DNA from: Mycobacterium sp. AT1
GTDB taxonomy: Bacteria > Actinomycetota > Actinomycetes > Mycobacteriales > Mycobacteriaceae
DNA: 64,000 nucleotides
Assembly (NCBI RefSeq): GCF_002043095.1
Contig: NZ_MVOC01000010.1
Coordinates: 62,001-126,000 of the forward strand
Reading direction: 5' to 3'
The notes beneath the pieces are model-generated. The model saw only the letters and a list, made by a program, of their open reading frames with translations, was not told where the DNA came from and did not search any database. This document shows, one piece after another, positions 26,979 through 36,254 of this stretch; positions within the stretch are counted from its first letter, which is position 1, and the number at the start of each line of letters is the position of its first letter. A program made the translations under genes and the position numbers.

Positions 26979-27529
26979 GTGCCGTTCAACCACGTGTGGG
27001 TGGGGGTGATCAGAAAGCGGAACGGGCCGCGTTCGCAGTACGTGCTCAGGTCGACCGTCGTTCCGCACCGGGTCCCCTCTACGGAGATGAAGGAAAGCGG
27101 CGGAATGGGATTCGACCCTCGGGGTGACGGAAACCGGATTGCCAGCGTCCAGTCGTAGTGAACTCGTGTGTCACCGGTGATCCAGCCGATCTTGTCGATG
27201 CCCGGCGGAGCTCCGGGGATGGCGCCCGTGCACCCAAAGCCCCCGCGGAACCAGATCCCGCAATTGAGTCCCTGGGCCGTGGTGAACCAATAGCCGGGTT
27301 GATTTGGCAGCGATGCCCCGGGCGGATCGGACATCGCATAGGGGGCGGCGTCGATCTCGGTGAAGTAGCGCAGATCCGGATAGGGGTGTGGGGTCTGGTC
27401 TGCCGACGGGGGTTCGGCCCCAGCGATTCCCGGCGTCGCCAGCATCACGAGGCTTACTGCCACGGGAAGGGCCCGTGCCCAACGCGACCACCGAGGACCG
27501 GCAGCCCGGATGCGCGGACAGCGTGCCAT
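26975..27529 (-). CDS. secreted Cys-rich mycobacterial protein B
   Basis: The 184-residue precursor has a positively charged N-terminus and a hydrophobic stretch (ALPVAVSLVMLATPGIAGAE) with likely cleavage near AGA-E. The mature domain has GLNCGIWFRGGFGCTGAIPG, GWITGD, RCGTTVDLSTYCERG and a final TPTHTW, the same skeleton as protein A downstream (four cysteines, IPG, GD, TW). The two probably arose by duplication. ATG 27529 is chosen so that the signal peptide is N-terminal; the frame is open to 27670. Role unknown; both would act outside the cytoplasmic membrane. Confidence 0.72.
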   Translation of the reverse strand: MARCPRIRAAGPRWSRWARALPVAVSLVMLATPGIAGAEPPSADQTPHPYPDLRYFTEIDAAPYAMSDPPGASLPNQPGYWFTTAQGLNCGIWFRGGFGCTGAIPGAPPGIDKIGWITGDTRVHYDWTLAIRFPSPRGSNPIPPLSFISVEGTRCGTTVDLSTYCERGPFRFLITPTHTWLNGT

Positions 27530-27796
27530 TCGCGGACTCCGTGTTCTTCGACGAGTGGTGGGTGAGGGCTGTGTGTCGCGTCCACGAGAATCGTCACGGT
27601 GACGAAAGGCAACGTTGACGTCCAACGCCTGCAGGTGCGGCAGTGATGTGATGCCGCGCACTCCGCTCACCGTACTGTGGTCGAACTTCTTAAGTCAAGG
27701 ATGCGTACTCGCAGAGTCATGTTCGATCAGAAAGTATCCCTCAATGTTGCAGAAGAGCTGACTTTGCACTGCTCCGTAGCGCTGCGGGATCCGGTG

Positions 27797-28258
27797 CTAT
27801 GCCGGCGTCGTCAGGATGGCCGATGCCAACTCGAAGCCCGAGTCGTCGTGCCAGGTACTCGTCCCAAACTGGGTGTAGGAGCAGTCGGGTGGGGCCGCCT
27901 GCCACTGGAGCATGAGGCCGTGTAGTGCCTCGGCTCGTGTCGCGCCGTAACCGGTCAACTGCAGGGCCTTGGCGGCGTGATAGCCGATCGTGGACAAGGC
28001 CGGCAGTGGGTCGGTGAAGGGGACCGCCGCGCTGCGAAAGGACATGTAGTCACTGGAGGATTGGTTTGCCATGGCTGCAGTCCGCTCGACGAGCGGATCG
28101 GACTGCAGCGGCGCACAGGCGGATGTCGCCCGGGCCGCGATGATGGCCTGTCCCAATGCCGACTGTGGTTCCGCGCGCGACGGCGCGGCCGTCTGAACGG
28201 AAACTGCAAGTCCCGCAAGCATCATCGTGATGATGGCAAGTATCGGGGTTTTGCGCAT
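27797..28258 (-). CDS. secreted protein, possibly CAP-like
   Basis: The 153-residue precursor starts with a clear signal peptide (KTPILAIITMMLAGLAVSV, cleavage likely after SRA). The mature part reads GQAIIAARATSACAPLQSDP, YHAAKALQLTGYGATRAEAL and PPDCSYTQFGTSTW. This vaguely recalls short CAP/SCP-type exported mycobacterial proteins with a two-cysteine core, but the His/Glu residues of true CAP domains are not evident, so the fold is a guess. It is divergent from the secreted protein at 28524. The shared 28259-28523 gap contains a 10-base palindrome cttgcgcaag at 28404-28413. Confidence 0.65.
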   Translation of the reverse strand: MRKTPILAIITMMLAGLAVSVQTAAPSRAEPQSALGQAIIAARATSACAPLQSDPLVERTAAMANQSSSDYMSFRSAAVPFTDPLPALSTIGYHAAKALQLTGYGATRAEALHGLMLQWQAAPPDCSYTQFGTSTWHDDSGFELASAILTTPA

Positions 28259-28523
28259 CGTGACCTCACTCGTCGAACGCGCGACTGGAGCCGGCCGCGG
28301 AATGACCACGCTAGCGTAGTCGCGCGGGATTCCCGCCAGATTGCGTAAGGATTGTTGCCTGATGGCGATGCTGACTGTCATCGTGTGGTGACGTACGTTA
28401 TCACTTGCGCAAGCGTAAGTACTTGGAATGTGGCATCTTCGGTGGCCGCTGAGTACCGTCATGCAGATTGATCTAGCTGGATTCCTACGCGCTATGCCGC
28501 GTGAGCGAGCGAGGGGATTAAAT

Positions 28524-29120
28524 ATGCGCCGACCATTGCCGCCATTGCTGTCGATAGCGGTGACGGTGTGCCTCGGCTTCTCGCTGGTGAGCGTGCCGGC
28601 CCATGCCGAACCCACCGCTGATGAGATTGCGCCGCCGCTTCCTGTCATCGTTCCGGTGGCGAGCGACTGGCAGCCGAAATTTCCGTATCCGTACGACCAG
28701 ACCCGAAACGAGGTCACCCCCGCCGACATCACCGCCGAGCGCGAGATGTGTCAGTGGTACCTGGCGCAATACGATCCGTTGATCACTCAGATCGAGCGGT
28801 TCGACGACAGCCTCAGCCGTGTGAAGGGTGACTACGGCGCGGCAGGCAACCAGCAGATCGCCGACGCCGTCTTGGCGAACCTCGACCAATCCTTGGCCTT
28901 TCTGACGCCTCGTGCGCAGTCGTTGACGATGAACCAGGACTACCTGGGCGATCAGTACTTTCCGGTGTATCAGGGCGAAACGTTCTACTGGCTATGGCAG
29001 CAGCTTTCAAACGTCAGTGCCGGTATCCACGGTCGGCAACCAGCCTGGTTCGTCGGCCCATCGCTGCAGCGCGCGAAGCGGTGGGGTAGCAGGATTCACC
29101 GCTCCGGCGTGTGCGATTGA
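28524..29120 (+). CDS. secreted protein of unknown function
   Basis: The 198-residue precursor has a signal peptide (LLSIAVTVCLGFSLVSVPAHA, cleavage likely at AHA-E). The mature part is helical and mildly acidic, with PPLPVIVPVASDWQPKFPYPY, a single Cys in REMCQWYLAQYDPL, and YLGDQYFPVYQGETFYWLW. The start ATG 28524 has GAGGGG about 8 bases upstream. I do not recognise a family. It lies 225 bases upstream of the yrbE-mce operon on the same strand and next to three other exported proteins, so it may take part in delivering the Mce substrate through the envelope. Confidence 0.72.
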   Translation: MRRPLPPLLSIAVTVCLGFSLVSVPAHAEPTADEIAPPLPVIVPVASDWQPKFPYPYDQTRNEVTPADITAEREMCQWYLAQYDPLITQIERFDDSLSRVKGDYGAAGNQQIADAVLANLDQSLAFLTPRAQSLTMNQDYLGDQYFPVYQGETFYWLWQQLSNVSAGIHGRQPAWFVGPSLQRAKRWGSRIHRSGVCD

Positions 29121-29203
29121 GCTGTGGCCGACCCGCGTCCGCCAACGCGGCTCGGCTGAGGCCCCGGAGCGAACTGGCAAACGAAGCGCCCCGGCCTCGA
29201 AGA

Positions 29204-29235
29204 TTGACAAGTAGTCAGTAAGGTGTGGTAGGAAT
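29204..29235 (+). promoter_or_regulatory. possible promoter of the yrbE-mce operon
   Basis: TTGACA at 29204-29209 is a perfect -35 hexamer. A plausible but weak -10 (taggaat, 29229-29235) lies about 19 bases further on. It would start transcription near 29243. No KstR-type operator was seen in the 29121-29344 gap. Confidence 0.3.
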
Positions 29236-29344
29236 CATAGGCCCGCCGATGCCATCCGTAGGAACAGAGGTCTATAGACATGCATATCCATGCAGACCTT
29301 GGGAATGGAACGGCAATGTGCGTAGTGATCGGGAGCGAAATACC

Positions 29345-30259
29345 TTGCAGTTAGTAACCGAGGATCGTTCGCCCACGGCGCCACCGCCAGCTTCGCAGCG
29401 GCACGGCCGGCGCAGTGTGGGGCCGACGCTAGCGAACAAAATCTGGCGAGGAACCACGCGCGCCGGAGCCCACCTCGTCTCCATTCCGGTGCGCAGCACC
29501 GCCACGATCGGCCGTGGGGTACTCGTTGCGGTGTCGGTCTTGCGATACACGATCCTCGATACGGTGACATTCCAGCTACCCGTCGGGGAGATGTTGGTTC
29601 AGGCCTGGGCGCTGCTGAAAGTCACTGCCACGCCTGCTTTGTTGATGGCCATCCCCATCGGTGCCATCGTGTCCATTCAGACAGCCGGCCTGGTCAACCA
29701 GGTGGGCGCGAGTTCGCTCGTGGGGGCAGCCAGCGGCGTTGGCATCGTTCGGCAGGGCGCTCCGGTTACTGCGGGTCTGCTCATGGGTGGTGCAGCGGCG
29801 TCGGCGATTGCCTCGGACATCGGTGCCCGGGCGATCCGCGAGGAACTCGACGCGCTGCGGGTGCTCGGCATCGATCCGGTTCGCCACCTGGTCGTTCCCC
29901 GGTTCCTGGCGCTTCTGATCATCGCCCCGATGCTGTGTTCGATCATCATCGCCTCGGCGGTTGCGGCGTCGTTTGCATTGGCCGTAGGCGTCAGCGGCGT
30001 GACCGCTGGAAGTTTCTGGCAATCCTTCGGCACCTTCGCGTCGGTAACCGACGTGTGGTTCACGATCGGTAAATCGTTGATATTCGCTGCCATCGTGGCG
30101 GTGGTGTCGTGCTTGCGTGGGATGGAAGCCAAGGGCGGCCCGCGTGGGGTTGCCGATGCCGTCAACTCGTCGGTCGTGCTCAACGTCGTGTGCATCGCCA
30201 TCGTCAACCTCGCCATTACCCAGTTGCAGACCATGTTCTTTCCCATGGAAGTGTCGTAA
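29345..30259 (+). CDS. YrbE-family (MlaE-type) permease subunit A of Mce transporter
   Basis: The protein of about 304 residues has the MlaE/YrbE permease fold: four to five membrane helices and the coupling loop ASDIGARAIREELDALRVLG, which contains the GAR...EExDAL pattern contacting the ATPase. With the second YrbE it forms the membrane channel of an Mce lipid importer, powered by a distant MceG ATPase. The start is uncertain. TTG 29345 has GGGAG 9 bases upstream; GTG 29318 and ATG 29249 are alternatives. The N-terminal 45 residues are hydrophilic, Pro-rich and longer than usual for YrbE proteins. The gene overlaps the next by one base (TAATG). Confidence 0.88.
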   Translation: MQLVTEDRSPTAPPPASQRHGRRSVGPTLANKIWRGTTRAGAHLVSIPVRSTATIGRGVLVAVSVLRYTILDTVTFQLPVGEMLVQAWALLKVTATPALLMAIPIGAIVSIQTAGLVNQVGASSLVGAASGVGIVRQGAPVTAGLLMGGAAASAIASDIGARAIREELDALRVLGIDPVRHLVVPRFLALLIIAPMLCSIIIASAVAASFALAVGVSGVTAGSFWQSFGTFASVTDVWFTIGKSLIFAAIVAVVSCLRGMEAKGGPRGVADAVNSSVVLNVVCIAIVNLAITQLQTMFFPMEVS

Positions 30260-31128
30260 TGGCCCCACCGGCAGCCCGTCCCTCCTCGCAGGGGATCAGA
30301 CTTCTCCGCCGCCTGACGTCAATGACACTCGCGCAGAGCGTGTTTGGTCAGATCGGTCAATTCGTCGTCTTCACGGGAGTGACGCTGTGGTTGCTACCGG
30401 TCACGTTGCGACGGTATCGCCGCCAGACACTTCATGCGATGAACGACCTTGCCTGGGGCCGTGGATCGATCATCGTCGACGGGGGAGTGATCAGTGTTCT
30501 GGTCATCCTGGGTGTTGCGATCGGCGGCACCGTGGCAGTGGAGGCCTACTCGACGCTGAACCTCATCGGATTCGGCGCGCTCTCCGGCATCGTCGGCGGT
30601 CTGGCCAACGTGCGTGAGATGGCTCCACTGGTCGCCGGTATCGCATTTGCCTCGCAGGCGGGCTGCCGGATGACCGCCGAGATCGGGGCGATGCGCATCT
30701 CGGAAGAGATCGATGCCGTGGAAGCCCTTGGGTTGCGGGCCATCCCATTCGTGGTCGGTACCCGCTTGGTCGGGGCGATGGTCACGGTCATCCCCGGCTA
30801 CCTGCTGACGCTCGTCACCAGTTTCTACGTGTCCAGCACCGTGATCAGGGTCTTCCATGATCAGCCTGGTGGTACCTATCAGCACTACTTCATCCAATTC
30901 CTACCCTTCGGCGACATTGCGTATTCGCTGTTGAAGGCGACGGTCTTCTGTGCCGCGGTGACGCTGATCCATTGCTTCTACGGTTATTTCACCAGCGGTG
31001 GCCCCGTCGGCGTCGGCCGGGCGTCCGGACGAGCGGTGCGGGCCAGCCTGGTCGCGATCATGGCTCTCGACGTGCTGCTGACCATCGTCCTATGGGGCTT
31101 GGAGCCCGTCTTCGTGTTCAAGGGGTAG
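30259..31128 (+). CDS. YrbE-family permease subunit B of Mce transporter
   Basis: This 289-residue MlaE/YrbE homolog has the coupling motif TAEIGAMRISEEIDAVEALG near residue 140 and membrane helices at VISVLVILGVAIGGTVAVEA, TRLVGAMVTVIPGYLLTLV and the C-terminus. It pairs with the YrbE at 29345 to form the permease. ATG 30259 overlaps the previous stop. The mceA gene begins directly at its stop codon, so the operon is compact. Confidence 0.92.
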   Translation: MAPPAARPSSQGIRLLRRLTSMTLAQSVFGQIGQFVVFTGVTLWLLPVTLRRYRRQTLHAMNDLAWGRGSIIVDGGVISVLVILGVAIGGTVAVEAYSTLNLIGFGALSGIVGGLANVREMAPLVAGIAFASQAGCRMTAEIGAMRISEEIDAVEALGLRAIPFVVGTRLVGAMVTVIPGYLLTLVTSFYVSSTVIRVFHDQPGGTYQHYFIQFLPFGDIAYSLLKATVFCAAVTLIHCFYGYFTSGGPVGVGRASGRAVRASLVAIMALDVLLTIVLWGLEPVFVFKG

Positions 31129-32208
31129 GTGGCAGCACAGATGCTATTCCGGAAGTACTCCGAGGAGCAGGAAGCTCGTCTGCTCGTGGTCGTGGGCGTG
31201 GCGGTGGTGACCGTCATCGGCGCCGTCGCCGCCCTGGTGATCATGAAGCCCTTCGCGAGCCGCCCGGCAGATTTGATCAACGTGGTCGTCGAATCGCCCT
31301 ATGTCGGTGAAGGAGTCCAACCCGGCACGCCATTGATGGTGCACGGGGTCAACGTCGGGGAGGTGCGTCAAGTCACCAGCCTGCGGAATGGCGGAATTCG
31401 GTTGGTGACCGCATTGCAGGCCGGGCCGACCGCCGGATTGACCGACACGATGGGCCTGGACTTTCGGCCAGCCAATTACTTTGGTGTCACCGGTATCAAC
31501 GTTCGCCCGGGTCAAGGCGGTCGCCCGCTGACCAACGGCTCGTTGATTCACGTCACCCCGACGGGGAACTTCACCCTGCAAGCGATGCTGCAACGCTTGG
31601 GCGAGATCTCCCACGGTGTGTTCACCCCGAAGCTCGTCGACGTCATCGAACGATCCACCACCTATCTCGACGGCCTCGACCCGTTGCTGGAGACGATGCT
31701 GGTCGTCGCCGAGACGACTGCCCGGGTGCAGACCGTCAGCACCGAGCAGTTGATGGGAAATGCCACGGGCATCAGCGTCGCCTTCCCGGGGTTCGTGAAT
31801 GCGTCCATCAGTACGGGGGATTACTTCCTGCACGGCGCCCTCGATGGGGCCACCGAGGACTTCTTCCAGAACACGTTCAAGCCCACGATCAAACTTGCCT
31901 CGACGGATCTCTTCGGTGCCGCGGGACGACTAGTGGGAAGCCACAGCACCGACCTTGCCCCCCTGACCAACATGCTGAAGATCCTCACCGACGTTGCGCC
32001 AGGGGTCATCCCACCCGATGCCATCGCCGACACCGCCCGCGAATACCGTGAGCGCCTGCAATTGCTCTTCGGCGGTCCTCCCGACCGTCGCGCCGTCAAC
32101 GTGCGGATCATCTTGGACAGCCTGCCAGGGGTGGCTGCACCGCTCGACGCGGTCGGCGCTGTCCCGCCACCCGATACCGAGCCATCGTCGACTGGGGGCA
32201 CCCCATAG
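31129..32208 (+). CDS. MCE-family protein MceA
   Basis: The 359-residue protein has an N-terminal membrane anchor (LLVVVGVAVVTVIGAVAALV) followed by an MCE domain (INVVVESPYVGEGVQPGTPL, VHGVNVGEVRQV) and a long helical C-terminal region. Six MCE proteins form a hetero-hexameric periplasmic tunnel that carries lipids to the YrbE permease. GTG 31129 begins right after the yrbE stop; ATG 31141, with AGGTGG upstream, is an alternative start. It lacks the RGD or other motifs proposed for host entry in M. tuberculosis MceA. It is the first of six consecutive mce genes. Confidence 0.93.
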   Translation: MAAQMLFRKYSEEQEARLLVVVGVAVVTVIGAVAALVIMKPFASRPADLINVVVESPYVGEGVQPGTPLMVHGVNVGEVRQVTSLRNGGIRLVTALQAGPTAGLTDTMGLDFRPANYFGVTGINVRPGQGGRPLTNGSLIHVTPTGNFTLQAMLQRLGEISHGVFTPKLVDVIERSTTYLDGLDPLLETMLVVAETTARVQTVSTEQLMGNATGISVAFPGFVNASISTGDYFLHGALDGATEDFFQNTFKPTIKLASTDLFGAAGRLVGSHSTDLAPLTNMLKILTDVAPGVIPPDAIADTAREYRERLQLLFGGPPDRRAVNVRIILDSLPGVAAPLDAVGAVPPPDTEPSSTGGTP

Positions 32209-33212
32209 TGAAACCCGTTGCCGCCCTGTGGCGTCTGATCCTGGCGTTCGCCATCACGGTCCTTCTGCTGACCCTCGTCATCAACGTCATTCGCCAGCCC
32301 GTCGACGCCAAACTGGCTTCCTACACGGCCGAATTCACCGATGTGTCCGGGCTGCGCAACGGCGCGGACGTCCGGGTGCGTGGTGTGCGAGTGGGCAAGG
32401 TCGACTCGATCGACCTGCGTCGGCGCGACGGGCAGAGTGTCGCCGAGGTGGGCCTCACCCTCGAGGATCAGTACCGCATCGACCCCAATACCCGCCTCGC
32501 GGTCAAGTACCAGGCTCTCACCGGCCTGCGTTACCTCGACGTCCAGAACGCGCACGAGGGATCGGGATCGGTTGACCCGGTGCCCAATCCAATTCCCACC
32601 TCGATGACCGTGCCCTCGTTCGACATCACCAGACTGTTCAATGGCTTGCAGCCGGTACTTGCCACGTTGAGCCCCGATGATCTGAACAGGTTCACGGCCA
32701 ACGTCGACACCTTCCTGTCGGGAGACGGAAGCGGTCTCGGTCCGGTGTTGGAGAGCGTCAATACGTTGACGCGATTCCTTGCCGATCGACAGCAGGTCGT
32801 GGCCACACTCATGCAGAACCTCAAGAACGTTGCCGACACGATGGCTGGGCATAGCCGAGACTTCGTCCAGATCATCGAATGGCTCAACCGCCCCATCGAC
32901 GCCGCACTGACGGTGCTGGACGAGTTCCGCAAATCTCAGATCTACGGCCCCGAATTCACCAGGTCGGTGGTGCAGGTTCTCAACGGCGCTGGATTCAAGC
33001 CCGGCATCGACATCGATGCCGCGCTGGACAAGGCGATCACGAACTTCGACGACACGATGGATTCCATCAAGTTGGTGCCGGTGGTGTGGGACAACATTCC
33101 GCCGCCGGGGCAGGAAGGGCAGCCGTTGGCGTGCTCCAACGGGCGTGCCGAGCTTCCGTTGCCGGTCGACGTACTGATGAACGGTCAAAAGGTGGTGCTG
33201 TGCAAGCAATGA
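32208..33212 (+). CDS. MCE-family protein MceB
   Basis: The 334-residue protein has an N-terminal helix (LWRLILAFAITVLLLTLVI), an MCE domain (YTAEFTDVSGLRNGADVRV, VRVGKVDSIDL) and the MceB-type C-terminus ending in a Cys-containing segment (PLACSNGRAELPLPVD). It starts at GTG 32208, overlapping the mceA stop by one base, and its TGA overlaps the mceC start. Part of the lipid tunnel. Confidence 0.93.
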   Translation: MKPVAALWRLILAFAITVLLLTLVINVIRQPVDAKLASYTAEFTDVSGLRNGADVRVRGVRVGKVDSIDLRRRDGQSVAEVGLTLEDQYRIDPNTRLAVKYQALTGLRYLDVQNAHEGSGSVDPVPNPIPTSMTVPSFDITRLFNGLQPVLATLSPDDLNRFTANVDTFLSGDGSGLGPVLESVNTLTRFLADRQQVVATLMQNLKNVADTMAGHSRDFVQIIEWLNRPIDAALTVLDEFRKSQIYGPEFTRSVVQVLNGAGFKPGIDIDAALDKAITNFDDTMDSIKLVPVVWDNIPPPGQEGQPLACSNGRAELPLPVDVLMNGQKVVLCKQ

Positions 33213-34168
33213 ACGTTCTTCGGAATCCGAAAGTGCTTGGCACCGCAGCGGTCACCATCGTGACGATCCTCGGGGTCGTCGCGGCCATGGTGTACATCAG
33301 CCCGCCCGGCAACAAGATCGTCACGTTCTTGACCGATGACGCGTCGTCGATCAGCCCGGGGCTCAACGTGCGCATCGCCGGAATCACCGTAGGCCAGGTC
33401 AAGGACCTCTCGATCGAACCCAACGAAGTACGCGTGCAAGCGTCGGTCAAGGGCGATGCGTTCGTCGGTGACCAATCCACCGTTCAGGTGCGGATGCTTA
33501 CCGTCGTCGGCGGCTACTACGTCAGCCTGGATTCCCTCGGGGACCGGCCGCTTGGCGATCGTCCGATTCCCAAGGAACGAGTGGTGTTGCCGTACAGCCT
33601 CGTTCGGACGTTGACCGACGCAACCAAGATCACCGATCGGGTCGCGACCGCTCCGATCGACCAGTCGCTGAACCAGGTGCAACAAGGTTTGACCGGTCCC
33701 AACCTCGAGACGATCAGCTCGATCGTCGATGCCGGCACGACGATGACGGACACGCTGGAACGCCAGCGCGGGCAGCTGACGCAGATCCTCGACATGTCCG
33801 ACGAGTACATCGCTCAACTGAGCAACTACCGTGGTCGTCTCAAGGAGATCATCGAGAAGGTCGCGATCCTCGAGCAGACGTTGGTGCTCTACGGAAAGGG
33901 CTTCGCCGGTGCTCTGCAGGGCATGGGCCAGGTGCTGCAAGGCGTCGGACCGCTCGGCACCTTCTACATGAACCATCGAGATGACTTCCTGGAGAAGATC
34001 ATTCGCTGGCAACAAATCGTCCGCACCTGGGCCGACCGCAATGGCTTGGTGATCCGCATTCTCAAGCGCACCCGTGGCCGACTGGATGCAGCACTGGATC
34101 GACAGAATTCGCCACCGGAACTACTGGCGACCGACGTGTGCATCCCGGTGCCGGGAACACCATGCTGA
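33209..34168 (+). CDS. MCE-family protein MceC
   Basis: The 319-residue protein has a short cytoplasmic N-terminus, an anchor helix (LGTAAVTIVTILGVVAAMVY), and an MCE domain with VTFLTDDASSISPGLNVRI and AGITVGQVKDLSIEPNEV. A coiled-coil-like helical tail follows (TLERQRGQLTQILDMSDEYI). It overlaps mceB by 4 bases and mceD by 7 bases. Its C-terminal VCIPVPGTPC carries two Cys residues, as in many MceC-type proteins. Confidence 0.92.
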   Translation: MNVLRNPKVLGTAAVTIVTILGVVAAMVYISPPGNKIVTFLTDDASSISPGLNVRIAGITVGQVKDLSIEPNEVRVQASVKGDAFVGDQSTVQVRMLTVVGGYYVSLDSLGDRPLGDRPIPKERVVLPYSLVRTLTDATKITDRVATAPIDQSLNQVQQGLTGPNLETISSIVDAGTTMTDTLERQRGQLTQILDMSDEYIAQLSNYRGRLKEIIEKVAILEQTLVLYGKGFAGALQGMGQVLQGVGPLGTFYMNHRDDFLEKIIRWQQIVRTWADRNGLVIRILKRTRGRLDAALDRQNSPPELLATDVCIPVPGTPC

Positions 34169-35256
34169 CGCGACGGTTGGCCGTCGGCGTGCATTTCCTG
34201 GTGGCCGGCGTGGTTGCCGTTTCCGCGACGTCCTGTGGCACGTCCGACGGGCGCGGAGTCTCGGGGCCGACGGCGGCGCATCACTGCGCGATCCTTCCCG
34301 ATTCCGTCGGGCTCTACGTGGGCAACCCCGTAACCCAAATGGGTTACAAGATAGGGACTATCGACGACATATTGCCTGGCCCGCAAAGCGTGCGCGTCGA
34401 CTTCACCTTGAATCAGCAGCGCACGCTGCCCGGCGACGTCAAGGCGGTCGTGCGATCGACGTCGATCCTTGCCGACCGCGCCCTGGAGTTGGTGGGCAAC
34501 TACGAGGGCGGCGCCACCATGGACGCCGGGCAGTGCGTGCCGTTGGACCGATCGGTGACACCCAAGAGCCTCTCGGAGATCATCGGATCGGCCAATACCT
34601 TCATCAACGGGATCAACCCCGAAACATCGTCCAACATCGGCGATGTCATCGCCCAGCTCGATCAGGCGACCCAGCGCAATGGCGCCGGTGTCAATCAGAT
34701 ACTCACCGCCTCGTCACGGATCGTGGACAGTCCCGACGCAGCGATCAGCGACATGAGCTCGATCGTGACGAACCTCGGCTTGGTGACCGACACCCTCATT
34801 CAGATGCGCAGCCCCATGAAGGGGGTCCTGAACGACGCCGCGACGACTACTCCAGACGTCGTCCACGCCATCGAAGGTGCGCGTGACATGGTTCAGCCGC
34901 TCGTCACGATCATCACCGCCATCTCCGATATAGAGGTCCATGCGGGTGACGAAATTCAGTTGACCCTCGACTCGTTGTCCGACGCCATTCGGATCAACTC
35001 ACCGCACGCCGCGGGTCTGGCCAGTCTGCTCGATCCGCTACCCAGGTGGATCAACGGTGCGGCCAATCATCTGAACAACCGGGACTTCGTCATGTCGTTT
35101 CGACCACCGCTGTACCGCGTCCGATCACCCAACGGGCCGTACGTGTGCGCCGTCATGAACGCCTCGATGCCGGGAAGCTGTGCCAACGTGGCCGGTCAGC
35201 CCTACGGCGTCGACGTCAATCTCCTGCAGTATGTCTTCCTGAATGCGACCCGCTGA
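34162..35256 (+). CDS. MCE-family protein MceD
   Basis: The 364-residue protein has an N-terminal hydrophobic signal or anchor with a possible lipobox (VVAVSATSC), which is imperfect because Ala replaces Leu at -3. The MCE domain reads HHCAILPDSVGLYVGNPVTQ, MGYKIGTIDDI and VDFTLNQQRTLPGDVKAVVR. The C-terminal part contains Cys residues (YVCAVMNASMPGSC). ATG 34162 lies inside the end of mceC. It fits the fourth position of a standard mce operon. Confidence 0.92.
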   Translation: MLTRRLAVGVHFLVAGVVAVSATSCGTSDGRGVSGPTAAHHCAILPDSVGLYVGNPVTQMGYKIGTIDDILPGPQSVRVDFTLNQQRTLPGDVKAVVRSTSILADRALELVGNYEGGATMDAGQCVPLDRSVTPKSLSEIIGSANTFINGINPETSSNIGDVIAQLDQATQRNGAGVNQILTASSRIVDSPDAAISDMSSIVTNLGLVTDTLIQMRSPMKGVLNDAATTTPDVVHAIEGARDMVQPLVTIITAISDIEVHAGDEIQLTLDSLSDAIRINSPHAAGLASLLDPLPRWINGAANHLNNRDFVMSFRPPLYRVRSPNGPYVCAVMNASMPGSCANVAGQPYGVDVNLLQYVFLNATR

Positions 35257-36254
35257 TGACACGCAAGTTCCGTGCGCTGACCGCAGCCGCCATCGCTTCG
35301 TTGGCGTTGTCGTCGTGTGCGTCCGTCAACGTGGACGACCTGCCCCAGCCGGGCAAGACCTACAGCGACGGCTATGACGTCGTTCTCGAGTTCGCGAATG
35401 TGCTGAACCTGCCCGAACGCGCCAAGGTGGTCATGGACGGAACGACCATCGGTGTGGTCGAGAACGTGGCGGTGACGGATACGGCTGTGGATGTCACCGC
35501 ACGAATAGACCGCGGGATCATGATTCCCAGCGACTCGCGGGCGATGCTGCAGCAAGCCACCGTGTTGGGTGACATCTACGTTGCCCTCGAGCGCGGGCCC
35601 GAGATGACGACCGACGAGTCGACGTTGCCCCCCGATGGTCGAATTCCGTTGGCACATACGACATCACCACCACAGTTGGAGGACACCATTGCCAACATGG
35701 CGGCGTTCGTCACCAGTGGGTCCATTCAGCGGGTGCAAGACAGCATCATCCGGATCAACAACGTCACCCCGGAGAAGTTGGACGAGGTGCGCGCCATCTC
35801 CTCCCGGGTATCGGTCGACCTGCAGGATCTCTCGCGCAACGTGGACACCGTCGATCTATGGCTGAACGGCGTCGCTGACACGGCAAGCGTCATCGATGCG
35901 AGCACTCCCAAGCTGAACTACTGGTTCTCGCCGGCCGGTATGACGCAGTGGGATCGTATGTCGGAGACCGGTATCGCGATCGGCACCTTGGTTCCGTCGG
36001 TCGGCAGCATCTATACCGGTGGCTACTGGTTGGTGCCCTTTCTCAATTCACTGGGAATCGCGCTGGACAAGGTGCAGAAGTCGAAGTGGGCGGTCGAGGG
36101 TGAATACCGGCCCTGGCGCCAACTCTTCACCGATGTCTTTCTGCCGCAGGACAAGTACCCGGCCATGAACATCACCTCCGTACAGACCTCGGATGGGCGA
36201 GAGATCTCCGGCAACGTCGAAGACGTGTTGCGCATGTTGGGGGCAATGCCGTGA
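35256..36254 (+). CDS. MCE-family lipoprotein MceE (LprK type)
   Basis: The 332-residue protein has a lipoprotein signal with lipobox LALSSC (Cys at residue 21), then an MCE domain (YDVVLEFANVLNLPERAKVV, GTTIGVVENVAV). In mce operons the fifth gene is normally the lipoprotein, which anchors in the membrane by its lipidated Cys. ATG 35256 overlaps the mceD stop and the 3' end overlaps mceF by 4 bases. Confidence 0.93.
   Translation: MTRKFRALTAAAIASLALSSCASVNVDDLPQPGKTYSDGYDVVLEFANVLNLPERAKVVMDGTTIGVVENVAVTDTAVDVTARIDRGIMIPSDSRAMLQQATVLGDIYVALERGPEMTTDESTLPPDGRIPLAHTTSPPQLEDTIANMAAFVTSGSIQRVQDSIIRINNVTPEKLDEVRAISSRVSVDLQDLSRNVDTVDLWLNGVADTASVIDASTPKLNYWFSPAGMTQWDRMSETGIAIGTLVPSVGSIYTGGYWLVPFLNSLGIALDKVQKSKWAVEGEYRPWRQLFTDVFLPQDKYPAMNITSVQTSDGREISGNVEDVLRMLGAMP

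Noticed and set aside
29121-29344. KstR/KstR2-type operator before the mce operon
   Set aside because: No sequence fitting the TnnAACnnGTTnnA-type KstR palindrome was found, so cholesterol-regulon control as for Mce4 cannot be supported.
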